Shown here piece after piece: positions 45,165-53,570 of a stretch of DNA of 64,000 nucleotides. The translations under genes and the position numbers were made by a program. Source of the stretch: Streptomyces chrestomyceticus JCM 4735 (GTDB taxonomy: Bacteria > Actinomycetota > Actinomycetes > Streptomycetales > Streptomycetaceae); NCBI RefSeq assembly GCF_003865135.1, contig NZ_BHZC01000001.1, positions 6,448,001 to 6,512,000 on the forward strand, given 5' to 3'. The notes beneath the pieces were generated by a model, which was not told the origin of the DNA, searched no databases, and was given only the letters and a program-made list of their open reading frames with translations. Each line of letters begins with the position of its first letter. The stretch's first letter is position 1.

Positions 45165-46432
45165 TCACACGGTCCGGAAGGCCAGCACCACGTTGTGCCC
45201 GCCGAAGCCGAACGAGTCGTTCAGCACCGCGATCGTGCCCTCGGCGGGCAGCGCGCGCTTCTCGTCCCGGACGATGTCCGCGTCCGCCGCCTCGGGGTCG
45301 AGGTTCTCGATGTTGATGGTCGGCGGCGCCACCCGGTGGTGGATCGCCAGCACCGAGGCGACGGTCTCCACGCCGCCCGCGCCGCCCAGCAGGTGGCCGG
45401 TCATCGACTTGGTGGCGGAGACCGCCATGTGGTCGACGTCGGTGCCGAAGACCTTGCGCAGCGCCTTGATCTCGGCCAGGTCGCCCAGCGGCGTCGAGGT
45501 CGCGTGCGCGTTGACGTGCGCGATCTCGGCGGGCTTGAGGTCGGTGTTGGCGAGCAGGTTCTGCAGGGCGTGCGCGATGCCGTTGCCGGACGGCTCGGGC
45601 TGCACGATGTCGTGGCTGTCGGCGGAGATGCCCTGGCCGACGGCCTCGGCGTAGACCTTCGCGCCGCGCTTGGCGGCGTGGTCGGCCGACTCCAGGACGA
45701 TCACGCCGGAGCCCTCGCCGAGCACGAAGCCGTTGCGGTCCGCGTCGTAGGGACGGGATGCGCCCTGCGGGTCGTCGTTGTTCTTGGACATCGCCATCAT
45801 GTTGCCGAACGCGGCGATCGGCAGCGGGTGGATGGCCGCCTCCGTACCGCCCGCGACGACGACGTCGGCACGGCCCGTACGGATCATCTCGATGCCGTAG
45901 CCGATGGCCTCGGCGCCGGAGGCACAGGCGCTGACCGGGGTGTGCACACCGGCCCGCGCGTTGACCTCCAGGCCGACGTTGGCCGACGGGCTGTTGGGCA
46001 TCAGCATCGGCACGGTGTGCGGGGAGACGCGGCGCGAGCCCTTCTCCCGCAGGATGTCGTACTGGTTCAGCAGGGTGGTCACGCCGCCGATGCCGGAGGC
46101 GATGACCGCGCCGAGCCGGTCCGGGTCCACCGAGGCGTCCTCGCCGGCCCGGGCCTCGAAACCGGCGTCCGCCCACGCCTCGCGGGCCGCGATCAGCGCG
46201 AGCTGCGCCGAGCGGTCCAGCTTGCGGGCCTGCGCCCGGGGATGATCTCACCCGGGTCGACGGCCGCCGCGGCGGCGATGCGGACCGGGAGGTCGGCCGC
46301 CCAGTCCTGGTCGAGGGCGGTCACGCCGGAACGTCCGGCGAGCATCCCTTCCCAGGTCGAGGCACTGTCGCCACCCAGCGGTGTGGTTGCGCCGATACCG
46401 GTGACGACCACGGTGCGATTGGTCGCGTTCAC
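45165..46432 (-). pseudogene. fabF: Frameshifted fabF, beta-ketoacyl-ACP synthase II
   Basis: Would encode ~422 residues of the elongating condensing enzyme FabF. The first frame gives [21 protein letters not shown] to VDPGEIIP; one base is missing in the G run 46238-46241, after which the second frame continues [20 protein letters not shown]. Catalytic Cys is in HTPVSACASGAEA, His in HVNAHATSTPLGD and in SMTGHLLGGAGG. FabF is normally essential and the rest is perfectly conserved, so an error in the sequence is far likelier than a real mutation. GTG 46432 start; last gene of the fab operon. Confidence 0.9.
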
Positions 46433-46510
46433 GGAAATTCCTACTCCACAGGTTGAGGGGTTGAGAATCGACGGCGCCACCGCGGGGTGGCGACATGCGC
46501 CGGGACTGGA

Positions 46511-46759
46511 TCAGTCCTGGTGCTTGAGGATGTAATCGGTCGCGTCGCCGACCGTCTTGAGGTTCTTGACGTCGTCGTCGGGGATCTTCACGTCGAAGCG
46601 CTCCTCGGCGGCGACGACGACCTCGACCATGGACAGCGAGTCGACGTCCAGGTCATCGGTGAAGGACTTGTCCAGCTTGACGTCCTCGGCGGGGATCCCG
46701 GCGATCTCGTTGACGATCTCGGCGAGACCCTTGACGATCTCTTCCTGGGTGGCGGCCAT
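46511..46759 (-). CDS. acpP: Acyl carrier protein
   Basis: 82 residues, acidic, with the phosphopantetheine attachment Ser in LDVDSLSMVE (~42). Carries growing fatty acids between FabD, FabH and FabF. Size and sequence (EEIVKGLAEIVNEIAGIP, KLDKSFTDDL) are standard for the primary-metabolism ACP of Streptomyces. It lies between fabH and fabF, as usual; GGAGCG precedes ATG 46759. Confidence 0.96.
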   Translation of the reverse strand: MAATQEEIVKGLAEIVNEIAGIPAEDVKLDKSFTDDLDVDSLSMVEVVVAAEERFDVKIPDDDVKNLKTVGDATDYILKHQD

Positions 46760-46882
46760 GATGGCGCTCCTTCGGTAATGGGTCGGGGAACGGCGGTGGA
46801 AAGTCTGCAGTTCCGGGGGTGTGGACGGGTTCCGCGCAGGCACCGGGACGCGAGGTCACCGGACGCGTTGCGCGAATCTCGC

Positions 46883-47929
46883 CTAGGGGAGGGTAACGAC
46901 CGTCGCGGCGTAGACGAGACCCGCCCCGAAGCCGATGACGAGCGCGGTGTCCCCGCTCTTGGCCTGCCCGGTCGCCAGCAGCCGCTCCATGGCGAGCGGA
47001 ATCGAGGCGGCCGAGGTGTTGCCGGTGGTCTCCACGTCGCGGGCGACCGTGACGCTCTCCGGCAGTTTCAGGGTCTTCACCATCGAGTCGATGATCCGCA
47101 TGTTGGCCTGGTGCGGGATGAAGACGTCCAGGTCTTCCGGGCTGACTCCGGCCGCGTCCAGCGCCTGCTGGGCGACCTTCGCCATCTCGAACACCGCCCA
47201 CCGGAAGACCGCCTGGCCTTCCTGGGTGATGGCGGGGTAGCGGATCTCGTCCAGCGCCACCCGGGCGTCCGGGCCGTCGCCGCCGGGCACCGGGGTGCGG
47301 CGGTAGACGTCCCAGCCGAACGTCTGCTTGATCGTTTCGGCCTTGTCGCCCTCCGAGCCCCAGACGGTCGGGCCGATCGCGGGCTCCTTGCCGGGGCCGA
47401 CGACCACGGCGCCGGCGCCGTCGCCGAAGAGGAACGCGGTGGCCCGGTCCTCCAGGTCGGTCAGGTCCGAGAGCCGCTCGACGCCGATGACCAGCACGTA
47501 CTCGGCGCTGCCGTCGGTGATCATGCCCTTGGCGAGCGTCAGACCGTACCCGAATCCGGCGCAGCCCGCGGAGATGTCGAACGCGGCGGGCTTGCCCGCG
47601 CCGATCTTGTGGGCGATCTCGGTGGCGATGGCCGGGGTCTGCTTGAAGTGCGAGACGGTCGAGACGACCACCGCGCCGACCTGCTCGGGCGTGATCCCGG
47701 CGTCCGCGATGGCCTTGCCGGCCGCCTCCACCGACATGGCCGCCACGGTCTCGTCCGGGCCGGCCCAGTGGCGGGTGGCGATGCCGGAGCGCGAGCGGAT
47801 CCACTCGTCGGAGGAGTCGATGTGCTTGAGGATCTCCTCGTTCGGCACCACCCGGGTCGGGCGGTAGCCGCCGACACCCATGATGCGCGCGTACGCGGCG
47901 CCCTTGGCGGGCTTGATCTTCGAGGTCAT
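46883..47929 (-). CDS. fabH: Beta-ketoacyl-ACP synthase III (FabH)
   Basis: 348 residues. Starts fatty acid synthesis by condensing an acyl-CoA with malonyl-ACP. The triad is complete: Cys in FDISAGCAGFGYGL (~122), His in VFIPHQANMRI (~269), Asn in TTGNTSAASIPLAM (~299). In Streptomyces FabH accepts branched starters, giving iso and anteiso fatty acids. It follows fabD by 13 bases and precedes acpP by a 123-base gap. Confidence 0.95.
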   Translation of the reverse strand: MTSKIKPAKGAAYARIMGVGGYRPTRVVPNEEILKHIDSSDEWIRSRSGIATRHWAGPDETVAAMSVEAAGKAIADAGITPEQVGAVVVSTVSHFKQTPAIATEIAHKIGAGKPAAFDISAGCAGFGYGLTLAKGMITDGSAEYVLVIGVERLSDLTDLEDRATAFLFGDGAGAVVVGPGKEPAIGPTVWGSEGDKAETIKQTFGWDVYRRTPVPGGDGPDARVALDEIRYPAITQEGQAVFRWAVFEMAKVAQQALDAAGVSPEDLDVFIPHQANMRIIDSMVKTLKLPESVTVARDVETTGNTSAASIPLAMERLLATGQAKSGDTALVIGFGAGLVYAATVVTLP

Positions 47930-47942
47930 GCTCTCGGGGCTC

Positions 47943-48890
47943 CTATTCGGCCTGGGCAGAGTGCTCGGCGATCAGCGTGCGGGCCGCGTCGAGGTCGTCC
48001 GGGGTCTTCAGCGCGAGGGTCTGCACACCGGGCAGCGCGCGCTTGGCGATGCCGACGAGGGTGCCGCCAGGACTCACCTCGATGATGCCGGTGACGCCGA
48101 GCTCCTTGAACGTCTCCATGCACAGGTCCCAGCGCACCGGGTTGGCCACCTGGCCCACCAGGCGGCGCACGACGTCCTGCCCGTCGGTGACGACACGGCC
48201 GTCCCGGTTCGAGACGTACCGGGTGTGCGGGTCGGCGGCCGTGACCTGCCCGACCGCTTCCTCCAGGGCCGTCACGGCCGGGGCCATGTGCTCGGTGTGG
48301 AAGGCGCCGGCCACCTTCAGCGGTACGACCCGGCGGGTGCCCTCGGGCTTGTCGGCGGCCAGGGCGGCCAACTGCTCGGCCGTGCCGGCGGCCACGATCT
48401 GGCCCGCGCCGTTGACGTTCGCGGGGGTCAGGCCCAGCTTCTCCAGGTGCGGCAGGACGACGTCCTGCTCGCCGCCGAGGAGGGCGGCCATGCCCGTCTC
48501 GGTGACGGCGGCGGCCTCGGCCATCGCCAGGCCGCGCTTGCGCACCAGCGTCAGCGCGTCGCCCTCGGAGAGGACACCGGTCAGGGCCGCGGCGGCCAGC
48601 TCGCCGACGCTGTGCCCGGCGGCGGCGCCGACCTGCCGGGAGACGTCCTCCGCGGTCGCGAAGAGCTGCCGGGCGGACACCAGGGAGGCCGCCACCAGCA
48701 GCGGCTGTGCCACCGCGGTGTCGCGGATCTCGTCCGCGTCCGCGTTCGTGCCGTAGTGGACCAGGTCCAGGTCGATGGCGGCCGACCACGCACGGAGCCG
48801 GTCTTCGACACCGGGGAGGTCGAGCCAGGGGGTCAGGAAGCCGGGCGTCTGAGCGCCTTGGCCGGGAGCGACGAGTACGAGCACCCTCAC
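47943..48890 (-). CDS. fabD: Malonyl-CoA:ACP transacylase (FabD)
   Basis: 315 residues. Moves malonyl from CoA to ACP. The nucleophilic Ser is in AAAGHSVGELAAAAL (~100), with VLVLVAPGQGAQTPGF at the N-terminus and the His in LKVAGAFHTEHM (~203). In Streptomyces FabD also serves type II polyketide synthases. GTG 48890 was chosen as the family start. First enzyme gene of the fab operon, 83 bases after fasR. Confidence 0.94.
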   Translation of the reverse strand: MRVLVLVAPGQGAQTPGFLTPWLDLPGVEDRLRAWSAAIDLDLVHYGTNADADEIRDTAVAQPLLVAASLVSARQLFATAEDVSRQVGAAAGHSVGELAAAALTGVLSEGDALTLVRKRGLAMAEAAAVTETGMAALLGGEQDVVLPHLEKLGLTPANVNGAGQIVAAGTAEQLAALAADKPEGTRRVVPLKVAGAFHTEHMAPAVTALEEAVGQVTAADPHTRYVSNRDGRVVTDGQDVVRRLVGQVANPVRWDLCMETFKELGVTGIIEVSPGGTLVGIAKRALPGVQTLALKTPDDLDAARTLIAEHSAQAE

Positions 48891-48973
48891 ACTCTCTCTT
48901 GTGGGAGGTCCCGCCCGCCCGTGGGGACAGGGACGAAGAACCATCAGGGGAATTGTTGGTGTTCTACAAAAGA
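48891..48973 (-). promoter_or_regulatory. fasR-fabD intergenic control region
   Basis: An 83-base gap in the position where FasR is known to activate the fab operon in Streptomyces. Minus-strand reading shows TTGTAGAACACCAACAA (48970-48954), a short inverted TTGT/ACAA repeat in a locally A+T-rich patch, a candidate FasR or promoter element. Confidence 0.4.
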
Positions 48974-50164
48974 CTAAAGTTGGCTGTCGCCGTCGGCCAG
49001 ACGCCCCAGGATCAGCGCGATGCGCAGCGTGAAGGCGGAGCGTACGTCCGAAGGTGACCATCCGGTGACATCGGTCACACGTCGCAGCCGGTAGCGCACG
49101 GTGTTGGGGTGCACGAAGAGCATCCGCGCCGCGCCCTCCAGACTGCTGGCTTGTTCCAGATACACGCTCAGCGTCTCCAGGAGCGCCGAGCCTGCTTCCT
49201 CCAGCGGTCTGTAGATCTCCTCCACCAACTGGTCACGCGCCGCCGGGTCGGACGCCATCGCCCGCTCCGGCAGGAGGTCGTCGGACAGTACGGGACGGGG
49301 GGCATCCGGCCATGCGGCACATGCCTTCAGTCCCGCCGCGGCGGCCTGCGCGGACCGGGTCGCGGCCAGCAGGTCGCCCACCACCGGACCGGCCACCACC
49401 GGGCCCGCCGCGAACGGCCCGATCAGGGCTTTCGCCGCCTTGAGCGGATCGTCCGAGCCGCCCGCGATGACCACCAGGCGGCTGCCCAGGACACCGGTGA
49501 GCACCTGGAGCTTGGCGTGCCGGGCCGCACGGCGGATGGCTTCCACCGTCAGCTCGCTGTCCCCGTCGGGGGCCGTACCCAGCACAACGCACACATGTTC
49601 GGGAGAATTCCAGCCGAGCGCGGCGGCCCGCGAGACCGCCCCCTCGTCCGCCTCCCCGGAGAGCACCGCGTTGACGACCAGCGACTCCAGCCGCGCGTCC
49701 CACGCGCCCCGGGCCTCGGCGGCCTGCGCGTACACCTGGGCGGTGGCGAAGGCGATCTCCCGCGCGTAGACGAGCAGTGCCTCGCGCAGCACGCCCTCGT
49801 CCCCGGGCGCCGCCACGTCGTCGATCGCCGCCTCCATGACCTCGATGGTCGTCCGGACCATCTCTACGGTCTGGCGCAAAGTGATCGCCCGGGTCAGCTC
49901 GCGCGGCGCCGTGCCGAACACGTCCGTGCTGATGGCCTGCGGGGTCTCGGGATGCCGGAACCACTCGGTGAAGGCCGCGATGCCCGCTTGGGCGACCAGC
50001 CCGATCCAGGAGCGGTTCTCCGGCGGCATGGCGCGGTACCACGGCAACTGCGCGTCCATGCGGGCGATGGCGTTGGCAGCCAGCTTTCCCGCCGACTTCT
50101 CCAGGCGGCGGAGGGTCGCGGTGTGCGGATGCGGGTGCGGGTCGCGCGATGCGGGTTCAGACAC
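48974..50164 (-). CDS. fasR: FasR, PucR-type regulator of fatty acid synthesis
   Basis: 396 residues. The N-terminal part (RTTIEVMEAAIDDVA, LREALLVYAREIAFATAQVYAQAAEARGAWDARLE) and the C-terminal PucR helix-turn-helix (YLEQASSLEGAARMLFVHPNTVRYRLRRVTDVTGW) match the activator of the Streptomyces fabDHPF operon. Position directly before fabD is diagnostic. GTG 50164 start. The regulator answers to fatty acid status and sets membrane lipid supply, with side effects on antibiotic production. Confidence 0.92.
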   Translation of the reverse strand: MSEPASRDPHPHPHTATLRRLEKSAGKLAANAIARMDAQLPWYRAMPPENRSWIGLVAQAGIAAFTEWFRHPETPQAISTDVFGTAPRELTRAITLRQTVEMVRTTIEVMEAAIDDVAAPGDEGVLREALLVYAREIAFATAQVYAQAAEARGAWDARLESLVVNAVLSGEADEGAVSRAAALGWNSPEHVCVVLGTAPDGDSELTVEAIRRAARHAKLQVLTGVLGSRLVVIAGGSDDPLKAAKALIGPFAAGPVVAGPVVGDLLAATRSAQAAAAGLKACAAWPDAPRPVLSDDLLPERAMASDPAARDQLVEEIYRPLEEAGSALLETLSVYLEQASSLEGAARMLFVHPNTVRYRLRRVTDVTGWSPSDVRSAFTLRIALILGRLADGDSQL

Positions 50165-50225
50165 GGGGACAAGCCTGCCTTATCGGGGCGGTGTGATGGC
50201 GCGGTGGGCTCTCGGGGGCGGGGGC

Positions 50226-50237
50226 TACGGTGGTCGG
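50226..50237 (+). promoter_or_regulatory. -10 element for leaderless pirin mRNA
   Basis: TACGGT at 50226-50231, six bases, then GTG 50238. No ribosome binding site. Confidence 0.45.
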
Positions 50238-50912
50238 GTGATCCAGGTACACAGAGGCGACGAACGCTATCCGGGCGGTGACGCGGCGGCCGGCATCGAG
50301 ACCCGGCACGCCTTCTCCTTCGGCCCGCACTACGACCCGGACAACCTGCGCTTCGGCCCGCTCGTCGCCTGCAACGAGGAACGGCTGGCGCCCGGCGCCG
50401 GTTTCGACGAGCACCCGCACCGCGACACCGAGATCGTCACCTGGGTCGTCGAGGGGGAGCTGACCCACCGCGACTCCACCACCGGCCACGAGACGGTGGT
50501 GCGGCCCGGCGACGTGCAGCGGCTCAGCTCGGCGGACGGTGTGCGGCACGAGGAGCGCAACGAGGGCGCCGGGCCGCTGCGGTTCGTGCAGATGTGGCTC
50601 ACGCCCACCGGGCCCGGCGGCGAGCCGGAGTACGAGGTGGTGCGCGGCATCGCCGACGGCACGCCGTACGCGCTGCCCGGGGCCGCCTCGATGCTGCACG
50701 TACGGCGGCTGGCCGACGGCGAACGGTCCGCCGTGCCGGACGCGCCGCGGATGTACGTGCACGTCGTGCGCGGCGCGGTACGGCTGGCCGGCGAGCGTCT
50801 GGCGGCCGGGGACGCGGCGCGCGTCACGGACGCGGCGGACCTGGAGCTGACCGCCGAGGGCGCCGCCGAGTGCCTGCTGTGGGAGATGCCGGGCGAACCG
50901 TCGTACGGCTGA
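50238..50912 (+). CDS. Pirin family protein
   Basis: 224 residues of the bicupin pirin family. The metal site in the N-terminal cupin is FDEHPHRDTEIVTWVVEGELTHRD (two His, then a third His later, Glu in the second motif), and DVQRLSSADGVRHEE completes it. Members act as quercetinases or redox-sensitive regulators. GTG 50238 sits six bases after TANNNT. A small GC hairpin (50920-50938) separates it from the converging serine hydrolase gene. Confidence 0.87.
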   Translation: MIQVHRGDERYPGGDAAAGIETRHAFSFGPHYDPDNLRFGPLVACNEERLAPGAGFDEHPHRDTEIVTWVVEGELTHRDSTTGHETVVRPGDVQRLSSADGVRHEERNEGAGPLRFVQMWLTPTGPGGEPEYEVVRGIADGTPYALPGAASMLHVRRLADGERSAVPDAPRMYVHVVRGAVRLAGERLAAGDAARVTDAADLELTAEGAAECLLWEMPGEPSYG

Positions 50913-50964
50913 GGGGCGGCGGGCCGCCGTACGGCCCGGGCCCCCGCGGCACCGCGGCGCGTGT

Positions 50965-51783
50965 TCAGCGCAGCTCGGCGAGGATCGCGTCCGTGAGCGG
51001 CGGCCACGCCTCGATCGCCCAGGGGCCGAAGGCCCGGTCGGCCAGCGCCACGCAGGCCGCGCCCGCGTCCGGGTCCACCCACAGGAACGTGCCCGACTGG
51101 CCGAAGTGCCCGAACGTCCGCGGCGAGGACGAAGCGCCCGTCCAGTGCGGCGACTTGCCGTCCCGGATCTCGAAGCCCAGGCCCCAGTCGTTGGGGTTCT
51201 GCATGCCGTAGCCGGGCAGCACACCGCGTACGCCGGGGAAGACCACCGACGTCGCCTCGGCGAGCGTCTGCGGCGCCAGCAGCCGCGGCGCGAGGAGTTC
51301 GGCGCCGAAGCGGGCCATGTCGGCGGCGGTCGAGACGCCGTCCTTGGCGGGCGAGCCCGGCAGGTCGGTGGCGGTCATGCCGAGCGGTTCGAGGACCGCC
51401 TCGCGCAGGTACTGCGGGAACGGGATGTCGGTGGCCTTGGCGATGTGGTCGCCGAGCGCCTCGAAGCCCGCGTTCGAGTACAGCCGGCGCTCACCCGGCG
51501 CGGCCTGCACCCGGTCCTCGTCGAAGGCCAGCCCGCCGGTGTGCGCGAGCAGGTGGCGGACGGTCGAGCCGGGCGGCCCGGCCGGTTCGTCCAGCTCCAC
51601 CGCCCCTTCCTCGACGGCGAGCAGCGCGGCGTACGCGGCGAGCGGCTTGGTGACCGAGGCCAGCGGGAAGCGGTGCTCCTGGGGACCGTACGATCCGGCC
51701 ACCGTCCCGTCGGTCCGTACGACAGCGACGGCCGCGGTCGGCACCGGCCAGTTCTCGATCATCCGAAGGCTCTGCAAGGGCAT
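50965..51783 (-). CDS. Beta-lactamase-fold serine hydrolase
   Basis: 272 residues of the class C beta-lactamase/DD-peptidase-like family. The Ser-x-x-Lys motif is FPLASVTKPLAAYAA (Ser ~44), the Tyr motif is RRLYSNAGFEALG, and HFGQSGTFLW takes the third-motif place. No signal peptide from ATG 51783, so probably cytoplasmic esterase or peptidase. TAGGCT lies seven bases upstream, a leaderless-type start. Confidence 0.85.
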   Translation of the reverse strand: MPLQSLRMIENWPVPTAAVAVVRTDGTVAGSYGPQEHRFPLASVTKPLAAYAALLAVEEGAVELDEPAGPPGSTVRHLLAHTGGLAFDEDRVQAAPGERRLYSNAGFEALGDHIAKATDIPFPQYLREAVLEPLGMTATDLPGSPAKDGVSTAADMARFGAELLAPRLLAPQTLAEATSVVFPGVRGVLPGYGMQNPNDWGLGFEIRDGKSPHWTGASSSPRTFGHFGQSGTFLWVDPDAGAACVALADRAFGPWAIEAWPPLTDAILAELR

Positions 51784-51796
51784 GGCCACGAGCCTA
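51784..51796 (-). promoter_or_regulatory. -10 element for leaderless serine hydrolase mRNA
   Basis: Minus-strand TAGGCT (51796-51791), seven bases, then ATG 51783. Confidence 0.45.
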
Positions 51797-51891
51797 ACGC
51801 TCCGGGGGACGGGGCCGGGACGGGCCGGGGGAGAAGGCGGGTCCGGGCCGCGCGGGCAGCGGATCATCTCAAGACCGGGTCAAGACTTCGC

Positions 51892-51922
51892 TTGCTTGGA
51901 GTGCACTCCAAGTCTCTAGCGT
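51892..51922 (+). promoter_or_regulatory. MerR-type promoter with 18-base palindromic operator
   Basis: CTTGGAGTGCACTCCAAG (51895-51912) is a perfect palindrome lying between TTGCTT (-35, 51892-51897) and TAGCGT (-10, 51917-51922). The 19-base spacer is the hallmark of promoters that MerR proteins activate by twisting DNA. The same operator type is known for the aldehyde-responsive AdhR/NmlR group. A ~70-base leader leads to merR. Confidence 0.8.
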
Positions 51923-51993
51923 TGAAGCCGTCGTGAGAGATCCGGAGAAAACGTTCCGGCGACGGGACATCCGGCGACTACGGGAGGCGCGGC

Positions 51994-52461
51994 ATGACGG
52001 TGACGGCGACGGACCGGACAGTGCGGGAACCAGTACGGCTGACGGCCTGCAAAGGGCCGGTCCGGCACCCGCGGCCCACCGGCCGCGACCAGTACACGAT
52101 CAGCGAGGTCGCCGAGTGCACCGGCCTGAGCGCCCACACCCTGCGCTGGTACGAACGGATCGGGCTGATGCCGCACGTGGACCGTACGCACACGGGCCAG
52201 CGCCGCTTCAGCAATCGTGACCTGGACTGGCTGGACCTGGTGACCAAGCTCCGCCTGACCGGCATGCCGGTCGCGGACATGGTCCGCTACGCCGAACTGG
52301 TACGCGAGGGCGAGCACACCTTCCCCGAACGGGAACGGCTGCTGACCGCCCACCGCGAGGACGTACGGCAGCGGATCGCCGAGCTGCAGAGCACGCTCCA
52401 GGTCCTCGACTACAAGATCGACGTTTACGCCGACGCCCGCCGGGCGTCGGAGAGAGTCTGA
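51994..52461 (+). CDS. MerR-family transcriptional regulator
   Basis: 155 residues. The MerR helix-turn-helix and wing span ~33-100: YTISEVAECTGLSAHTLRWYERIGLM and HTGQRRFSNRDLDWLDLVTKLRLTGMPVADM; a C-terminal coiled coil (RQRIAELQSTLQVLDYKIDVY) makes the dimer. Closest known logic is AdhR, which senses reactive aldehydes. It is followed after 7 bases by an aldo/keto reductase gene and preceded by its operator, giving a self-contained module. Confidence 0.9.
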   Translation: MTVTATDRTVREPVRLTACKGPVRHPRPTGRDQYTISEVAECTGLSAHTLRWYERIGLMPHVDRTHTGQRRFSNRDLDWLDLVTKLRLTGMPVADMVRYAELVREGEHTFPERERLLTAHREDVRQRIAELQSTLQVLDYKIDVYADARRASERV

Positions 52462-52468
52462 GGACGGC

Positions 52469-53497
52469 ATGACCACAGAGAAGATCGGCACCGTTCAGCT
52501 TGGCGCCTCCGGACCGCTGGTCGGTGTCCAGGGCCTCGGCTGCATGGGCATGAGCTTCGCGTACGGCCCGACGGAGGACGAGGGCGAGGCGCGGGCCACG
52601 CTGGAGCGGGCGCTCGAACTGGGCGTCACGCTCTACGACACCGCCGACATGTACGGCATGGGCCACAACGAGGAGTTCATAGCCCCGTTCGTCCAGGCGC
52701 ACCGCGACGAGGTCGTGGTGGCGACGAAGTTCGCGATCGCCGCGGACTCGGACGACCCGCTGAACCCGGCCAAGCGGGTCATCCGCAACGACCGTCCCTA
52801 CATCCGTCAGGCCGTCGAGGCGAGCCTGCGCCGCCTGGGTGTCGACGAGATCGACCTGTACTACATGCACCGCCGCGACCCGGCCGTACCCATCGAGGAC
52901 ACGGTCGGCGCGATGGCCGAGCTGGTGGCCGAGGGCAAGGTCAAGCATCTGGGCCTGAGCGAGGTCACCGGCAGCGAACTGCGCGCGGCCCAGGGCGTGC
53001 ACCCGATCGCGGCCGTGCAGTCGGAGTGGTCGCTGTTCAGCCGGGACGTGGAGAACAGCGTGGTGCCGGCCGCACGCGAACTCGGCGTCGGCTTCGTGCC
53101 GTACTCGCCGCTCGGCCGCGGCTTCCTGACCGGCTCGTTCGTCAGCGCCGACAAGGAGCTGACCGACGACGACTTCCGCCGCCAGCAGCCCCGCTTCACC
53201 GGCGACAACGCGAAGGCCAACGCGGCTCTGCTGGAGCCGGTCCGTGAGGTCGCCGCCGCCCACGGCGCCTCGCTCGGGCAGGTCGCGCTGGCCTGGGTGC
53301 AGCAGCAGGCGCAGGTGCACGGCCTGGCCGTGGTGCCGATCCCGGGGACGCGCAAGCGCAGCCGGATCGAGGAGAACGCGGCCGCCACGCACCTCGTGCT
53401 CAGCGAGGCGGAGCTGGCGCTGCTGGCGCCCGTCGCGGGCAAGGTCGCGGGCGACCGGTACGCGGACATGTCGTTCACGTCGGCGGGCCGGGAGTAA
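52469..53497 (+). CDS. Aldo/keto reductase
   Basis: 342 residues, TIM-barrel NADPH reductase. The catalytic tetrad is Asp/Tyr in LYDTADMYGMGHNEE, Lys in VVVATKF, and His in LYYMHRRDP. The cofactor loop is PGTRKRSRIEENAAA. Subfamily of YhdN/general stress type, which clears methylglyoxal and other carbonyls. ATG 52469 follows merR by 7 bases; the MerR palindrome controls both. A strong terminator ends the unit. Confidence 0.93.
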   Translation: MTTEKIGTVQLGASGPLVGVQGLGCMGMSFAYGPTEDEGEARATLERALELGVTLYDTADMYGMGHNEEFIAPFVQAHRDEVVVATKFAIAADSDDPLNPAKRVIRNDRPYIRQAVEASLRRLGVDEIDLYYMHRRDPAVPIEDTVGAMAELVAEGKVKHLGLSEVTGSELRAAQGVHPIAAVQSEWSLFSRDVENSVVPAARELGVGFVPYSPLGRGFLTGSFVSADKELTDDDFRRQQPRFTGDNAKANAALLEPVREVAAAHGASLGQVALAWVQQQAQVHGLAVVPIPGTRKRSRIEENAAATHLVLSEAELALLAPVAGKVAGDRYADMSFTSAGRE

Positions 53498-53508
53498 CAC
53501 CCCGCGCG

Positions 53509-53552
53509 CGGCGGGTGGAGCCGTCCCCCGATCGGCTCCACCCGCCGTGTTT
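53509..53552 (+). terminator. Hairpin terminator after aldo/keto reductase
   Basis: Perfect 15-bp stem (53509-53523 with 53533-53547), 9-base loop, then TGTTT. It sits between converging genes and may work both ways. Confidence 0.8.
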
Positions 53553-53570
53553 CCCGCGCCCGCGCCGGGC

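Noticed and set aside
45165..46432. Programmed ribosomal frameshift in fabF
   Set aside because: No family precedent is known to me. Similar one-base breaks occur in three other genes at or near G/C runs, so indel error is simpler.
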